Source: Caballeronia choica
GTDB lineage: Bacteria > Pseudomonadota > Gammaproteobacteria > Burkholderiales > Burkholderiaceae
Direction: 5' to 3'
Assembly: GCF_001544535.1 (NCBI RefSeq)
Contig: NZ_FCON02000008.1
Span: 62,001 to 126,000 of the forward strand
DNA length: 64,000 nucleotides
This document shows positions 16,125-28,569 of this stretch, piece after piece (positions within the stretch are counted from its first letter, which is position 1; each line of letters begins with the position of its first letter). Made by a program: the position numbers and the translations under genes. The notes beneath the pieces are model-generated. The model ran no database searches, was not told the origin of the DNA, and was given only the letters and a program-made list of their open reading frames with translations.

Positions 16125-17327
16125 TCAAGCCGTGCGCTGGACCTTGCGTGGCGGCGCCTTCATGTTCGCGGCCACGACGAGCCACGCGAACACCAGCGCG
16201 GAACACGCGAAGAACACCGCGCTCTGGCCATCCACTTTCAGCAGCCAGCCGCCGATCACGCCACCCAGCGCGAGCCCGATCGACTGTGTCGTGTTGTACA
16301 CGCCGGCTGCCGCGCCCTTGCGCGTGCCGGGGGCCAGTTTCGACACGAGCGAAGGCTGCGATGCCTCGAGCACGTTGAAGCCAAGAAAGTACACGAACAG
16401 AATTGCTGCCACCGACCATAGCGTATGAGGAGCGACGCCCAATAACAACTGGCCGATCAGGATAAGCCCGATTGCACTCAGCATGACGCTCTTCATTTTT
16501 CCACGTTTTTCGGCGGCGATGATCGCGGGCACCATCATCACGAACGCGAGCCCCATCACGGGCAGGTAAATCTTCCAGTGCGCGGCAACCGGCAGGCCAC
16601 CCGCCTCGAGAATGCGCGGCACGACGAGAAAGAGCGCGGTCTGCGTGGCATGCAGGACGAGAACGCCGAAATTCAGTCGCAGCAACTCGACGTTGTGCAA
16701 CACCTCGGCGAACGGCGCCTTCACGTGCACGGGCGGTGTCGGCGCATCGGGCACTACCCACAGCACCACGCCGACCGCAAATATCGACAGAAAGCCGATC
16801 ACGGTGAAGAGCCCGCTCATGCCGACCCACTGGAACACGATCGGCGCGCCCACGATCGCCACCGCGAACGACACGCCGATGCTGGCGCCCACCATCGCCA
16901 TCGCCTTGGTGCGGTTTTCCTCGGACGTGAGATCGGCGATGAACGCGATCACCGCCGACGATACCGCGCCCATTCCCTGGATCACGCGCCCGACGATGAT
17001 CCACGTCATCGAGTGTCCGACGGCCGCGACGAAGCTGCCGATCGCGAACACGATCAGGCCGAACGCGATGACGGGCTTGCGGCCGAGCTTGTCGGAGATC
17101 CAGCCGTAGAAGATGTACAGCATCGACTGCGTGACGCCATACGCGCCGAGCGCGATGCCGACGAGCAGGACGTTGTCGCCGCCGGGCAGCGTTTTCGCGT
17201 AGATCGAAAACACCGGCATGATCATGAAGAGGCCGAGCATCCGCAACGCGAAGATCGCGGCGAGCGACACGGTCGCGCGCAATTCGGGCGCACTCAGACG
17301 TGAAGACGTGGCAGACGGATTGGACAT
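16125..17327 (-). CDS. MFS transporter, 12 TM (YajR-like)
   Basis: A 400-residue major facilitator with motif A as GWISDKLGRKPVIAFG between TM2 and TM3 and GRVIQGMGAVSSAV in TM4. The N-terminal half resembles YajR-type proton-coupled drug transporters. The protein ends shortly after TM12 and so lacks the C-terminal YAM domain of E. coli YajR. It lies between divergent uvrA and co-directional ssb, a position usual for this transporter in Burkholderiaceae. Substrate unknown. Confidence 0.9.
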   Translation of the reverse strand: MSNPSATSSRLSAPELRATVSLAAIFALRMLGLFMIMPVFSIYAKTLPGGDNVLLVGIALGAYGVTQSMLYIFYGWISDKLGRKPVIAFGLIVFAIGSFVAAVGHSMTWIIVGRVIQGMGAVSSAVIAFIADLTSEENRTKAMAMVGASIGVSFAVAIVGAPIVFQWVGMSGLFTVIGFLSIFAVGVVLWVVPDAPTPPVHVKAPFAEVLHNVELLRLNFGVLVLHATQTALFLVVPRILEAGGLPVAAHWKIYLPVMGLAFVMMVPAIIAAEKRGKMKSVMLSAIGLILIGQLLLGVAPHTLWSVAAILFVYFLGFNVLEASQPSLVSKLAPGTRKGAAAGVYNTTQSIGLALGGVIGGWLLKVDGQSAVFFACSALVFAWLVVAANMKAPPRKVQRTA

Positions 17328-17545
17328 CAGAAACGGGAAATGTTTGAGCTACCTGTTGACCCGGGCGCAAAACGTAACGTAAGCAACGTCATGAAGCCGG
17401 GCGCGGCCGCCTTGTGATGACTCGAAACGGCACTATATGGGACGCACTGCACTGGCGCGCCACTCGTCGATTCGCGCCGCGCCAGAGCCTTTGCGGCGCT
17501 TCGCCGACGCTGAAGGGCACGGGTACGGCGCCCTTTAAAAGTCGT

Positions 17546-17551
17546 TATAGT
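17546..17551 (+). promoter_or_regulatory. Likely -10 element of uvrA
   Basis: TATAGT lies 35 nt before the uvrA start in an AT-richer patch. No good -35 was found at the usual spacing and no LexA-type palindrome is visible between 17328 and 17585. Confidence 0.4.
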
Positions 17552-17585
17552 AGCAGGTTTAGCCCCCTCACTTTCCGCCCGGTTC

Positions 17586-20459
<2,874 letters not shown>

Positions 20460-20583
20460 GTCACGCTGCCGCCCCGGGGGGCGAAGCTGGCCGCGAGGCA
20501 CATGAACAAACCAGGACAATGAGCCGCGCCCCCGGGCTGCGGCGGTGATGAACACGGTTGGCGTCAGGAGACGGGAAGCGGTC

Positions 20584-21669
20584 ATGGCAAAGCGCAACGA
20601 AGCGACCGAGGAGCGGCGAGTCCGGGACCTGCCCGCGCGGCCGGTCAGGCTGACGAGCGACATGAGCTTGCCGAACCTGTCGGCGGTGGAGATCGGCAGC
20701 TATCTCGCGGCGTTCCTCGCCATGTTCCTCGTGCTCGAACTGAAGCTGCTCGGCGGTCTTCTGGCGGGCATGCTCGTGTACCAGCTCGTGCACATGATCG
20801 CGCCGTTCATCGAAAAGCGGATGACGAGCGGGCGCGCGCGGCTGGTGGCGGTCGTGCTGCTGTCGGCCGTGATTATCGGGGGCCTGACCGGCGCGACGAT
20901 CGCCACCATCGAGCATTTCGAGAACGACGTGCCGAGTGTGCAAAAGCTCCTCGACCAGTTAATGACGATCACCTCGCACGCGCGCCTGCGCGTGCCGGGC
21001 TGGGTGGCGAACTATCTGCCGGTCGACGCCGGGCAAATGAAGGACAAGGCGACCGAACTGATGCACAAGCACGCCGAGCAGCTCCAGCAGGGCGGCAAGG
21101 AAATGGCGCGCGGCTTCGGGCATATTCTGATCGGCATGATCATCGGCGCGATCATCGCGGTGGGCGCGCCCAAGCATGCGCCTCGCCTGCCGCTTTCCAC
21201 GGCGCTCGTCACCCGCGTTACGCGCTTTTCCGACGCTTTCCGGCGCATCGTCTTCGCGCAGTTCAAGATTTCCGCGATCAACGCCGTGTTCACCGCGATC
21301 TATCTGCTGATCGCGCTGCCGATCTTTCACGAGCGTTTGCCGCTATCGAAGACGCTCGTCCTGGTGACGTTCATCGTCGGCTTGCTGCCGGTGATCGGGA
21401 ACCTGATTTCGAACACGATCATCGTGGCGATTTCGCTGTCGGTGTCGATCGGGACGGCGATCGCCTCGCTCGCGTTCCTGATCCTGATTCACAAGCTCGA
21501 ATATTTCCTGAATGCGCGGATCATCGGCGGGCAGATCGAGGCGCGCGCGTGGGAACTGTTGCTCGCGATGCTCGCGATGGAAGCGGCGTTTGGCTTGCCG
21601 GGCGTGATCGCCGCACCGATTTTCTATGCGTATATCAAGCGCGAGCTGATCTATCTGCGGCTGGTTTGA
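20584..21669 (+). CDS. AI-2E family (PerM-like) membrane protein
   Basis: About 361 residues with seven to eight predicted membrane helices, including SYLAAFLAMFLVLELKLLGGLLAGM near the N terminus and a C-terminal pair around LPGVIAAPIFYAYIK, typical of the AI-2E/UPF0118 family. Members include TqsA and cation/proton antiporters, so substrate is open. ATG at 20584 is chosen because AGGAG lies upstream, though about 14 nt away; a GTG at 20545 would extend it. It follows uvrA by 124 nt and ends at a terminator shared with convergent purU. Confidence 0.85.
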   Translation: MAKRNEATEERRVRDLPARPVRLTSDMSLPNLSAVEIGSYLAAFLAMFLVLELKLLGGLLAGMLVYQLVHMIAPFIEKRMTSGRARLVAVVLLSAVIIGGLTGATIATIEHFENDVPSVQKLLDQLMTITSHARLRVPGWVANYLPVDAGQMKDKATELMHKHAEQLQQGGKEMARGFGHILIGMIIGAIIAVGAPKHAPRLPLSTALVTRVTRFSDAFRRIVFAQFKISAINAVFTAIYLLIALPIFHERLPLSKTLVLVTFIVGLLPVIGNLISNTIIVAISLSVSIGTAIASLAFLILIHKLEYFLNARIIGGQIEARAWELLLAMLAMEAAFGLPGVIAAPIFYAYIKRELIYLRLV

Positions 21670-21686
21670 ACGCCGCCACACATGAA

Positions 21687-21713
21687 AAAGGCCGCCCTGA
21701 CGAGGCGGCCTTT
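21687..21713. terminator. Bidirectional terminator between AI-2E gene and purU
   Basis: A 10-bp stem (AAAGGCCGCC and complement) with a 7-nt loop, T-tracts on both strands, placed 17 nt after one stop and 18 nt from the other. Confidence 0.85.
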
Positions 21714-21731
21714 GCATTTGCGCCCGGCGAC

Positions 21732-22601
21732 TTAACGAAACACCACCGTCTTGCTGCCATTCAGCACGATCCGGTGCTCGACATGCCACTTCACCGCACG
21801 CGCGAGCGTTACGCATTCCACGTCGCGGCCGATCGCGGTCAGTTGATCCGGCGTCATGCTGTGATCGACGCGCTCCACTTCCTGCTCGATGATCGGGCCT
21901 TCGTCGAGGTCGGTCGTCACGTAATGCGCGGTCGCGCCGATCAGCTTCACGCCGCGATCGAACGCCTGGTAATACGGCTTTGCGCCCTTGAAGCTCGGCA
22001 GGAACGAATGGTGAATGTTGATCGCACGGCCGGCGAGCTTCTCGCACATTTGCGGCGACAGGATCTGCATGTAGCGCGCGAGCACGACGAGATCGACATC
22101 ATGCTGCTCGACGATCTCCAGCACGCGCGCTTCCTGCGCGGCCTTGGCCTGCGGCGTCGACGACGTCAGCGGCAGGTGATGGAACGGAATGTCGTAGCTC
22201 GCGGCAAGCTGGTAGAAATCCTTGTGATTCGAGACGATGGCCGGAATCTCGATCTGCAACTGCCCGGTGCGGTAGCGGAACAGCAGGTCGTTCAGGCAGT
22301 GCCCGATCTTCGACACCATGATCACGACGCGCGGCTTCACCGACGCGTCATGCAATTCCCAGCGCATGCCGAACTCGTCGGCGAGTTCGGTGAACGACGC
22401 GCGCAGCGCCTCCAGCCCCGGATCGCCGCCGACCTGCTGGAAATGCACGCGCATGAAGAATTCGCCGGTGTGGCTGTCGCCGAACTGGGCCGAATCGAGG
22501 ATATTGCCGCCGAGGTTGAACAGGAAGCCCGACACCGCATGCACGATGCCGGGCCGGTCCGGGCACGACAACTTCAGAATGAAACTATGTTCGGTCGACA
22601 T
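21732..22601 (-). CDS. purU: Formyltetrahydrofolate deformylase
   Basis: A 289-residue enzyme hydrolysing 10-formyl-THF to formate and THF, which balances one-carbon pools. An N-terminal ACT domain (about 5-85, FILKLSCPDRPGIVHAVS) is followed by a formyltransferase fold with the catalytic features INIHHSFLPSFKGA and TTDLDEGPII. The ATG at 22601 has AAGGAG ten bases upstream. It lies 26 nt downstream of the NUDIX gene on the same strand. Confidence 0.97.
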   Translation of the reverse strand: MSTEHSFILKLSCPDRPGIVHAVSGFLFNLGGNILDSAQFGDSHTGEFFMRVHFQQVGGDPGLEALRASFTELADEFGMRWELHDASVKPRVVIMVSKIGHCLNDLLFRYRTGQLQIEIPAIVSNHKDFYQLAASYDIPFHHLPLTSSTPQAKAAQEARVLEIVEQHDVDLVVLARYMQILSPQMCEKLAGRAINIHHSFLPSFKGAKPYYQAFDRGVKLIGATAHYVTTDLDEGPIIEQEVERVDHSMTPDQLTAIGRDVECVTLARAVKWHVEHRIVLNGSKTVVFR

Positions 22602-22627
22602 GAACCGGTAACTCCTTGGCGTGATGT

Positions 22628-23473
22628 TCAAAGCGCGGGCGCGGTATAGATCGACGCGATACCTTCGCAGGCGTCCTCGTCGATCCAGCGGCGCCGCAGC
22701 AGGCAATCGAGCGTGGCGAGACTCGCGTCGACGGTGAGCGCGCCCTCCTCGATCCACCGCGCGACTTCATCGATGCGCGCGAGACGGTGCTCGCCGACTT
22801 CGCCGTCCTGGTTGCGCGGCGCGAAATCGGCGGGCAGCGTGACATCGAAGACGAAGATCTGCTCCGCCTGCGTGCCTTCGGGAAGCGTCTGCAGCACGTG
22901 GAACGTGCCGCCGCGCACGGCTCGCGCGGCCAGGTCGGGCGTCATGCCGGCTTCTTCCCAGCATTCCTTGGCAAGCGTCGCCTCGATGCCCGTTCCCCAG
23001 CCGATGCCGCCCGCCACCACGTTGTCGAGCATGCCGGGATCGGTCGCCTTGGTGTCGCTGCGGCGGGCGATCCACAACTGCGGCGCGCGATCGTCATATT
23101 CTACGATGCCGTTCAGATGCACCGCGTAGGTCATCGTGCCGAAGAAACGCGAGGCGGCGCGCTCGATGAACGCGAGCGGCGCGGCGTCGAAATCGTTGCG
23201 GATCGCGTAGGTTTCGTCGCGCCAGCCGGGGATGCGGCCGTCGGCGGCGAGCATGCCGATGACCGCGCCGAGCGCGGCGCTGCGGGCGTCGACGGTATCG
23301 AACGAGCGCGACAGGCGGACCGAGGATGCGTCGGTATCGAAGACGTCCGGCCAGCGCGCGAGCAGCGCGACATCGCCGCGGCGAATCCAGCCGACGCGCT
23401 CGTCGCCGATGAAAAACGGCACATGCGCGGCGGGATCAAAGCGGCGGGCAGCGACGATCGAAGGCAGGGACAT
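22628..23473 (-). CDS. NUDIX hydrolase with N-terminal DUF4743 domain
   Basis: A 281-residue protein. The N-terminal half (about 1-120) matches the DUF4743 region found before NUDIX domains of the thiamine-pyrophosphokinase-associated type. The C-terminal half holds a NUDIX box ending AKECWEEAGM, where Lys replaces the usual Arg of REUXEE. Such proteins hydrolyse nucleoside-diphosphate derivatives; substrate is not known here. ATG at 23473 has GGAG six bases upstream. Confidence 0.87.
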   Translation of the reverse strand: MSLPSIVAARRFDPAAHVPFFIGDERVGWIRRGDVALLARWPDVFDTDASSVRLSRSFDTVDARSAALGAVIGMLAADGRIPGWRDETYAIRNDFDAAPLAFIERAASRFFGTMTYAVHLNGIVEYDDRAPQLWIARRSDTKATDPGMLDNVVAGGIGWGTGIEATLAKECWEEAGMTPDLAARAVRGGTFHVLQTLPEGTQAEQIFVFDVTLPADFAPRNQDGEVGEHRLARIDEVARWIEEGALTVDASLATLDCLLRRRWIDEDACEGIASIYTAPAL

Positions 23474-23562
23474 GGGATCTCCGGCGACGCCGAAGCGGCG
23501 TCCGGGCAAAGCCGGGAATTGTAACGCGAGGCTGCGTGCGGCAAGGCAGGACGAGCCGGCAA

Positions 23563-24177
23563 TCAATCCCGCAACGCGACGCGAATCCCCAGCGCGATGA
23601 ACGTGGCGCCCGCCAGCCGATCGAGCCAGACGCCGACGCGCGGCCGGCGCTTCAGCCACGCCCCGATCATGCCCGCGCAGAGGCCGAACATCGAAAACAC
23701 GACAACCGTCTGCAGCATGAACACGGCGCCGAGTTCGAACATCTGCAGCATCACGCTCTGGCCGCCGTGCGGATTCACGAACTGCGGCAGGAACACGATG
23801 AAGAACAGCGTGACCTTCGGATTCAGGAGGTTGCCGATCACGCTTTGCCGGAACACGGTCGAGAGCGGCTGGCTCGGGCGCTCGTGCGCGGTGGCGAGCC
23901 CCCGGCTCGTCAGTGCCTTGATGCCGATCCACACGAGATAGGCAGCCCCCGCGAGCTTCACCGCTTCGAACGCCATCGGCGACGAACGCAGCAGCGCAGC
24001 GACACCGAGCGCGGCGAGCGTCGTATGAAAACTCACGCCGGCGGCGAACCCAAGCGCGGCGACGAGCCCGGCCGCACGGCCTTGCGAGATGCCGCGTGCG
24101 AGCACCTGAAGGTTATCGGGACCGGGCGCGACGGTGATCGCGATCGAGGCGGCGAGAAACAGCAGGAAGTTCGGCAT
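23563..24177 (-). CDS. LysE/RhtB-family amino-acid exporter
   Basis: A 204-residue inner-membrane protein with about six helices. The start MPNFLLFLAASIAITVAPGPDNLQV carries the family's APGPDN motif, and GNLLNPKVTLFFIVFLPQFV is the second conserved block. Members export homoserine, threonine, lysine or related amino acids. It lies 14 nt downstream of apt on the same strand. Substrate not predictable. Confidence 0.93.
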   Translation of the reverse strand: MPNFLLFLAASIAITVAPGPDNLQVLARGISQGRAAGLVAALGFAAGVSFHTTLAALGVAALLRSSPMAFEAVKLAGAAYLVWIGIKALTSRGLATAHERPSQPLSTVFRQSVIGNLLNPKVTLFFIVFLPQFVNPHGGQSVMLQMFELGAVFMLQTVVVFSMFGLCAGMIGAWLKRRPRVGVWLDRLAGATFIALGIRVALRD

Positions 24178-24191
24178 GGCGTCTTATCGTT

Positions 24192-24758
24192 TTAGTGCCC
24201 GCGGAATTCGCAGACGGTGTAAAGCGGCAGGCCGCGATCGCGCAGCAGCCTCGAGCCACCGAGATCCGGCAAATCGATGATCGCCGCGCCTTCCACGACC
24301 ACCGCGCCAAGCCGCTTCAGCAGTTGCGTGCCTGCCATCATCGTGCCGCCGGTCGCGATGAGATCGTCGACGATCACCACGCGCTCGCCCGGCTTCACCG
24401 CGTCCTCGTGGATTTCGACCGTCGCGCTCGCATACTCCAGTTCGTACGATTGCGACAGCGTCTTGTAGGGCAGCTTGCCTTTCTTGCGGATCGGCACGAA
24501 GCCGAGGCTCAGTTCATACGCGAGAATCGGCCCGATGATGAAGCCGCGCGCATCCAGCCCGGCGATGGTGTCGAGCTTCGCATCGATATAGCGCTGCACG
24601 AACAGGTCGATCAGCGTGCGCAGCGCGCGGCGGTCCTGCAGGATCGGCGTGATGTCGCGAAACTGCACGCCCGGCTGCGGCCAGCCGTCGATCGTGCGCA
24701 CGCGGTCCTTGATGAACTGCGCGGCGTCGGGCGTGATGGTGGATGGAATGCTGGACAT
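24192..24758 (-). CDS. apt: Adenine phosphoribosyltransferase
   Basis: A 188-residue purine-salvage enzyme joining adenine and PRPP to AMP. The PRPP-binding loop [14 protein letters not shown] (about 125-138) is intact, and the N-terminal FRDITPIL and [11 protein letters not shown] segments match Apt. ATG at 24758 follows CCGGAG and gives the normal length; a longer in-frame reading would run through the upstream octamer repeat and is rejected as coding. It lies between a CPA2 antiporter gene and the LysE-family gene on the same strand. Confidence 0.97.
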   Translation of the reverse strand: MSSIPSTITPDAAQFIKDRVRTIDGWPQPGVQFRDITPILQDRRALRTLIDLFVQRYIDAKLDTIAGLDARGFIIGPILAYELSLGFVPIRKKGKLPYKTLSQSYELEYASATVEIHEDAVKPGERVVIVDDLIATGGTMMAGTQLLKRLGAVVVEGAAIIDLPDLGGSRLLRDRGLPLYTVCEFRGH

Positions 24759-24796
24759 GACATCTCCGGGGAAAATTGGCGCTCTGAACGCGCGCC

Positions 24797-24844
24797 TTCG
24801 TGAATTCGTGAATTCGTGAATTCGTGAATTCGTGAATTCGTGAA
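24797..24844. repeat. Octanucleotide tandem repeat, TGAATTCG x 5
   Basis: Five perfect copies of TGAATTCG (24801-24840), flanked by partial copies TTCG (24797-24800) and TGAA (24841-24844). Every unit contains the palindrome GAATTC. It lies 39 nt upstream of the apt start and just after the stop of the antiporter gene, so it would be in the apt leader. The array is long enough to vary in copy number by slippage. Confidence 0.95.
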
Positions 24845-24859
24845 CGATGGGCAGGCCGG

Positions 24860-26854
24860 TCACGCCGCGCGGCGATTGCGCGACAGCCGCTCCTCGGCCT
24901 GCGCGAGCAATTCGGGCATGCCGCGCAACACCACAATGTCGTTGGCGCGCAGCTTCGTCTCGGGGTCCGGCTCGACGCCCCGGATGCCGTGGCGGCGGAT
25001 CGCCGTCACCTCGACGCCGTCGCCGACCAGCCCGAGCGAATCGAGCGTCTGGCCGACCGCTTCCGAGTTCTCGTCGATCGGCACCGATTGTAGCCGGACC
25101 TGCTCATGGCCATCTTCGTCGTCGAGATCGTCGGCGCCGCGGAAATAGCCGCGCAGCAGGCTGTAGCGCTCGTCGCGCATCTCCTCGACGCGCCGCACGA
25201 CGCGGCGCATCGGCACGCCCATCAGCACCAGCGTATGCGACGCCAGCATCAGGCTGCCCTCGACGATCTCGGGAATCACTTCCGTCGCGCCCGCGGCGAT
25301 CAGCTTCTCGAGATCGGCGTCGTCGACGGTGCGCACGATCACCGGCAAGGTCGGCTGAAGCTCGTGGATGTTGTGCAGCACGCGCATGGCCGAGGGTGTG
25401 TTCGCGTAGGTGATCGCAATCGTAGCCGCGCGATGCAGGCCCGCCGCGAGCAGCGACTCGCGCCGCCCGGCATCGCCGAACACGACCGATTCGCCCGCCG
25501 CCGCGGCCGCCGCGACGCGATCCGGGTCGAGGTCGAGCGCCACGTATGAGATGCCTTCATGCTCCAGCATCCGCGCGAGATTCTGCCCGGCGCGCCCATA
25601 GCCGCAGATGATCACGTGGCCGCTTTGCTTCAGGCTCTGCGTCGCGATCCGGGTCATCTGCAGCGATTGCAGCATCCATTCCGTCGACGAGAGCCGCAGC
25701 ACGATGCGGTCGGCGTTCTGGATGATGAACGGCGCGGCGAGCATCGAGAGCAGCATCGCGGAGAGAATCGCCTGCAGCAGCACGGGATAGACGAGATGCG
25801 AATCGAGGATCAGGTTCAGCAGCACGAAACCGAACTCGCCCGCCTGCGCGAGATTCAGGCCCGTGCGCATCGCCACGCCCGGCGGTGCGCCGAACAGCCG
25901 TGCGAGGCCGGTGATCATCACGGCCTTCAGAACGATCGGCACGACGAGGAAGCCGAGCACGAGCAGCGGATGTTCCCAGATCACGCGCGGGTTGAGGAGC
26001 ATGCCGGTCGTCACGAAGAAGAGGCCGAGCAGCACGTCGCGAAACGGCTTGATGTCCTCCTCCACCTGATGCCGGTACGGCGTCTCGGCGATCAGCATGC
26101 CTGCGATGAACGCACCGAGCGCAAGCGACAGCCCGAATTTGTCGGTGATGAACGCAGCGCCCAGCGTGACGAGCAGCAGGTTCAGCATGAACAGCTCTTG
26201 CGAGCGGCGCCGCGCGACGAGATCGAACCAGCGCGTCATGAACTTCTGGCCGATGAAGAGCAGCACCGTCAACGCGACGACGATCTTCACCGCCGCGATG
26301 CCGAGCCACATCGCGAGTTGCGACGAGTTGCCGTTGCCGAACGCCGCGATGATGATCAGCAGCGGCACGACGGCCAGATCCTGGAACAGCAGCACGCCGA
26401 AGATGTTGCGGCCATGCTCCGATTCGAGTTCGAGCCGCTCGGCGAGCAGCTTGCTGACGATCGCCGTCGACGACATCGAGAGCGCGCCGCCGAGCGCAAA
26501 GCTCGTCTGCCACGACATCTGCATCCAGAAGCTCGCAACCCAGCCGAATAGCAGCGCGAACGCGATCGTCCCCGCGACCTGGCTCGCGCCCAGGCCGAAC
26601 ACGATGCGCCGCATCGAACGCAGCTTCGACAACGAGAACTCGAGCCCGATGGAAAACATCAGGAACACGACGCCAAATTCGGCGAGATGCTGCGCCCCCG
26701 CGCTGTCCGGCACGATGCGCGCCGCGTGCGGCCCGACGACGATACCGACCGCCAGGTAGCCGAGCATCGGCGGCAGGTTCAAAAACCGGAACACGACGAC
26801 TCCCGCCACTGAGCACAGCAGCAACAACAGAGTCATTTCGAGCGGCGATGTCAT
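24860..26854 (-). CDS. CPA2 cation:proton antiporter with TrkA-N and TrkA-C domains (YbaL/KefB-like)
   Basis: A 664-residue membrane protein. Residues 1-385 hold about 12 helices with the Na/H-exchanger fold ([30 protein letters not shown]). Then comes a Rossmann RCK/TrkA-N domain with [14 protein letters not shown] (about 415-530) and a TrkA-C domain (about 580-660, ending in ANDIVVLRG). The RCK gates exchange by NAD(H) or nucleotide binding. It may manage K+ or pH stress. It is divergent from kdsD across 160 nt. Confidence 0.93.
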   Translation of the reverse strand: MTSPLEMTLLLLLCSVAGVVVFRFLNLPPMLGYLAVGIVVGPHAARIVPDSAGAQHLAEFGVVFLMFSIGLEFSLSKLRSMRRIVFGLGASQVAGTIAFALLFGWVASFWMQMSWQTSFALGGALSMSSTAIVSKLLAERLELESEHGRNIFGVLLFQDLAVVPLLIIIAAFGNGNSSQLAMWLGIAAVKIVVALTVLLFIGQKFMTRWFDLVARRRSQELFMLNLLLVTLGAAFITDKFGLSLALGAFIAGMLIAETPYRHQVEEDIKPFRDVLLGLFFVTTGMLLNPRVIWEHPLLVLGFLVVPIVLKAVMITGLARLFGAPPGVAMRTGLNLAQAGEFGFVLLNLILDSHLVYPVLLQAILSAMLLSMLAAPFIIQNADRIVLRLSSTEWMLQSLQMTRIATQSLKQSGHVIICGYGRAGQNLARMLEHEGISYVALDLDPDRVAAAAAAGESVVFGDAGRRESLLAAGLHRAATIAITYANTPSAMRVLHNIHELQPTLPVIVRTVDDADLEKLIAAGATEVIPEIVEGSLMLASHTLVLMGVPMRRVVRRVEEMRDERYSLLRGYFRGADDLDDEDGHEQVRLQSVPIDENSEAVGQTLDSLGLVGDGVEVTAIRRHGIRGVEPDPETKLRANDIVVLRGMPELLAQAEERLSRNRRAA

Positions 26855-27002
26855 CCGGCTAGCGTCCTCGTTCGTCGGCGGAACGGCTCGCGCCAGAAGC
26901 GCGCGTCGTTCCCGTGGATGGCCTTCTGCGGCAGGCCTTTCGGGGGGCGGATGAGCGGCGGGGAACCGCCGGTAGTCCGGCGCGGCGAAGAAACGCCTTT
27001 GT

Positions 27003-27008
27003 TATACT
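27003..27008 (+). promoter_or_regulatory. -10 element of kdsD, suggesting a very short leader
   Basis: TATACT ends only 6 nt before the kdsD ATG (27015). If used, transcription would start at or beside the initiation codon, giving a leaderless or nearly leaderless mRNA. No strong -35 is seen. Confidence 0.4.
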
Positions 27009-27014
27009 CCGCGC

Positions 27015-27998
27015 ATGATAGCGAAAATCAATGGCGACAGGGCACTCGCGCTGGCTCGCAACGTACTCGACATCGAAGCCGACGCCGTGCGCGGGCTTGC
27101 CGATCTCCTCGACCACAACTTCAGCGGCGCCGTCGAATTCCTGCTCGGCTGCCGCGGGCGGGTGGTGGTATCCGGCATCGGCAAGTCGGGACACGTTGCG
27201 CGCAAGTTCGCGGCGACGCTCGCGAGCACCGGCACGCCGGCGTTCTTCGTGCATCCGGCCGAAGCGAGCCACGGCGACCTCGGCATGGTCACCGCCGACG
27301 ACATCTTCATCGCCATGTCGAACTCCGGAGAGACAGAGGAACTCGTTGCGATCCTGCCGCTCATCAAGCGCCTCGGCGCCAAGCTGATCGCGATCACCGG
27401 CCGCCCCGAATCGAGTCTCGCGCAACTCGCCGATGTGCACCTGAACGCCCGCGTCGAAAAGGAAGCCTGCCCGCTGAACCTCGCGCCGACGGCCAGCACG
27501 ACCGCCGCGATGGCGCTCGGCGATGCGCTCGCCGTCGCGGTGCTCGACGCCCGCGGCTTCGGCCCCGACGACTTCGCGCGCTCGCATCCGGGCGGCGCGC
27601 TCGGCCGGCGCCTGCTCACTTATGTACGCGACGTGATGCGCACGGGGGACGAAGTGCCGCAAGTGCCGCTCGGCGCCACCGTCGCCGACGCGCTGTTCCA
27701 GATCACCGACAAGCGCATGGGCATGACGGCGGTGGTGAGCGCGGACGGTCACGTCGAAGGCATTTTCACCGACGGCGACCTGCGCCGCGTGCTGCAGCGC
27801 GACGGCGATTTCCGGACGCTCCCGCTCGCCGAAGTCATGACGCACCACCCGCGCACGATCGGGCCGGACCATCTCGCGGTCGAAGCGGTGGAACTGATGG
27901 AGCGCCATCGCATCAATCAGATGCTGGTCGTCGACGAGAACGCGACGCTGATCGGCGCCCTGAACATGCACGACCTTTTCTCCAAGAAGGTAATTTGA
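27015..27998 (+). CDS. kdsD: Arabinose-5-phosphate isomerase (KdsD/KpsF)
   Basis: A 327-residue enzyme converting ribulose-5-phosphate to arabinose-5-phosphate, the first step of KDO synthesis. An N-terminal SIS domain (about 35-180) carries VVSGIGKSGHVARKF and the loop HPAEASHGDLGM; two CBS domains follow (about 205-327). The stop overlaps the kdsC start by one base (TGATG), so translation is coupled. It heads the kds-lpt series. Confidence 0.97.
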   Translation: MIAKINGDRALALARNVLDIEADAVRGLADLLDHNFSGAVEFLLGCRGRVVVSGIGKSGHVARKFAATLASTGTPAFFVHPAEASHGDLGMVTADDIFIAMSNSGETEELVAILPLIKRLGAKLIAITGRPESSLAQLADVHLNARVEKEACPLNLAPTASTTAAMALGDALAVAVLDARGFGPDDFARSHPGGALGRRLLTYVRDVMRTGDEVPQVPLGATVADALFQITDKRMGMTAVVSADGHVEGIFTDGDLRRVLQRDGDFRTLPLAEVMTHHPRTIGPDHLAVEAVELMERHRINQMLVVDENATLIGALNMHDLFSKKVI

Positions 27999-28567
27999 TG
28001 GCGCAGAAGCCTTCCGCCGCGCACGCAGAGATGCCTGCCGCAGGCAGCGCAGCCGAGCGCGCGAGCCGCATCAAGCTGATGATTTTCGACGTCGACGGCG
28101 TGTTCACCGACGGCAGCCTCTTCTTCACCGCCGAAGGCGACACGATGAAGTCGTTCAATTCGCTCGACGGCTACGGCGTGAAGCTGCTCGCGTCGATCGG
28201 CGTGCAGACGGCGATCATCACCGGGCGCCAGTCCGGCATCGTCGCGGCGCGCGCACGGGAACTCGCGATCACGCATCTCTATCAGGGCGTGGACGACAAG
28301 ACCGTCGCGCTCGCCGAGTTGCTGCAGAAAACCGGCATCGCGGCGTCCGAATGCGGCTACATGGGCGACGACTGGCCCGATCTCGCGGTCATGCGCCTCG
28401 CCGGTTTCGCGGCCGCGCCCGCCAACGCGCATCCGGAAGTGATCCGCCGCGTGCATTGGGTCGCCGAATCGCGCGGCGGCCATGGCGCCGTGCGCGAAGT
28501 GTGCGACGCGATCGTGCGCGCGCAGCATCGCTACGACGAAATGCTCGCCGCCGCAATGGGAGCCTGA
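27998..28567 (+). CDS. kdsC: KDO-8-phosphate phosphatase
   Basis: A 189-residue HAD phosphatase acting on 3-deoxy-D-manno-octulosonate 8-phosphate. Motif I is IFDVDGVFTDG (nucleophile Asp), motif II ITGRQS, and motif III YMGDDWPDL. The cap-less C1 subclass fits its length. An N-terminal tail of about 25 alanine-rich residues precedes the domain. AAGGT serves as ribosome-binding site at the end of kdsD; two bases separate it from lptC. Confidence 0.97.
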   Translation: MAQKPSAAHAEMPAAGSAAERASRIKLMIFDVDGVFTDGSLFFTAEGDTMKSFNSLDGYGVKLLASIGVQTAIITGRQSGIVAARARELAITHLYQGVDDKTVALAELLQKTGIAASECGYMGDDWPDLAVMRLAGFAAAPANAHPEVIRRVHWVAESRGGHGAVREVCDAIVRAQHRYDEMLAAAMGA

Positions 28568-28569
28568 CG

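Noticed and set aside
17328-17585. SOS (LexA) box expected before uvrA
   Set aside because: No CTG-N10-CAG-type palindrome could be found.
24801-24844. CRISPR array
   Set aside because: The repeat is an 8-bp tandem without spacers; no cas genes nearby.
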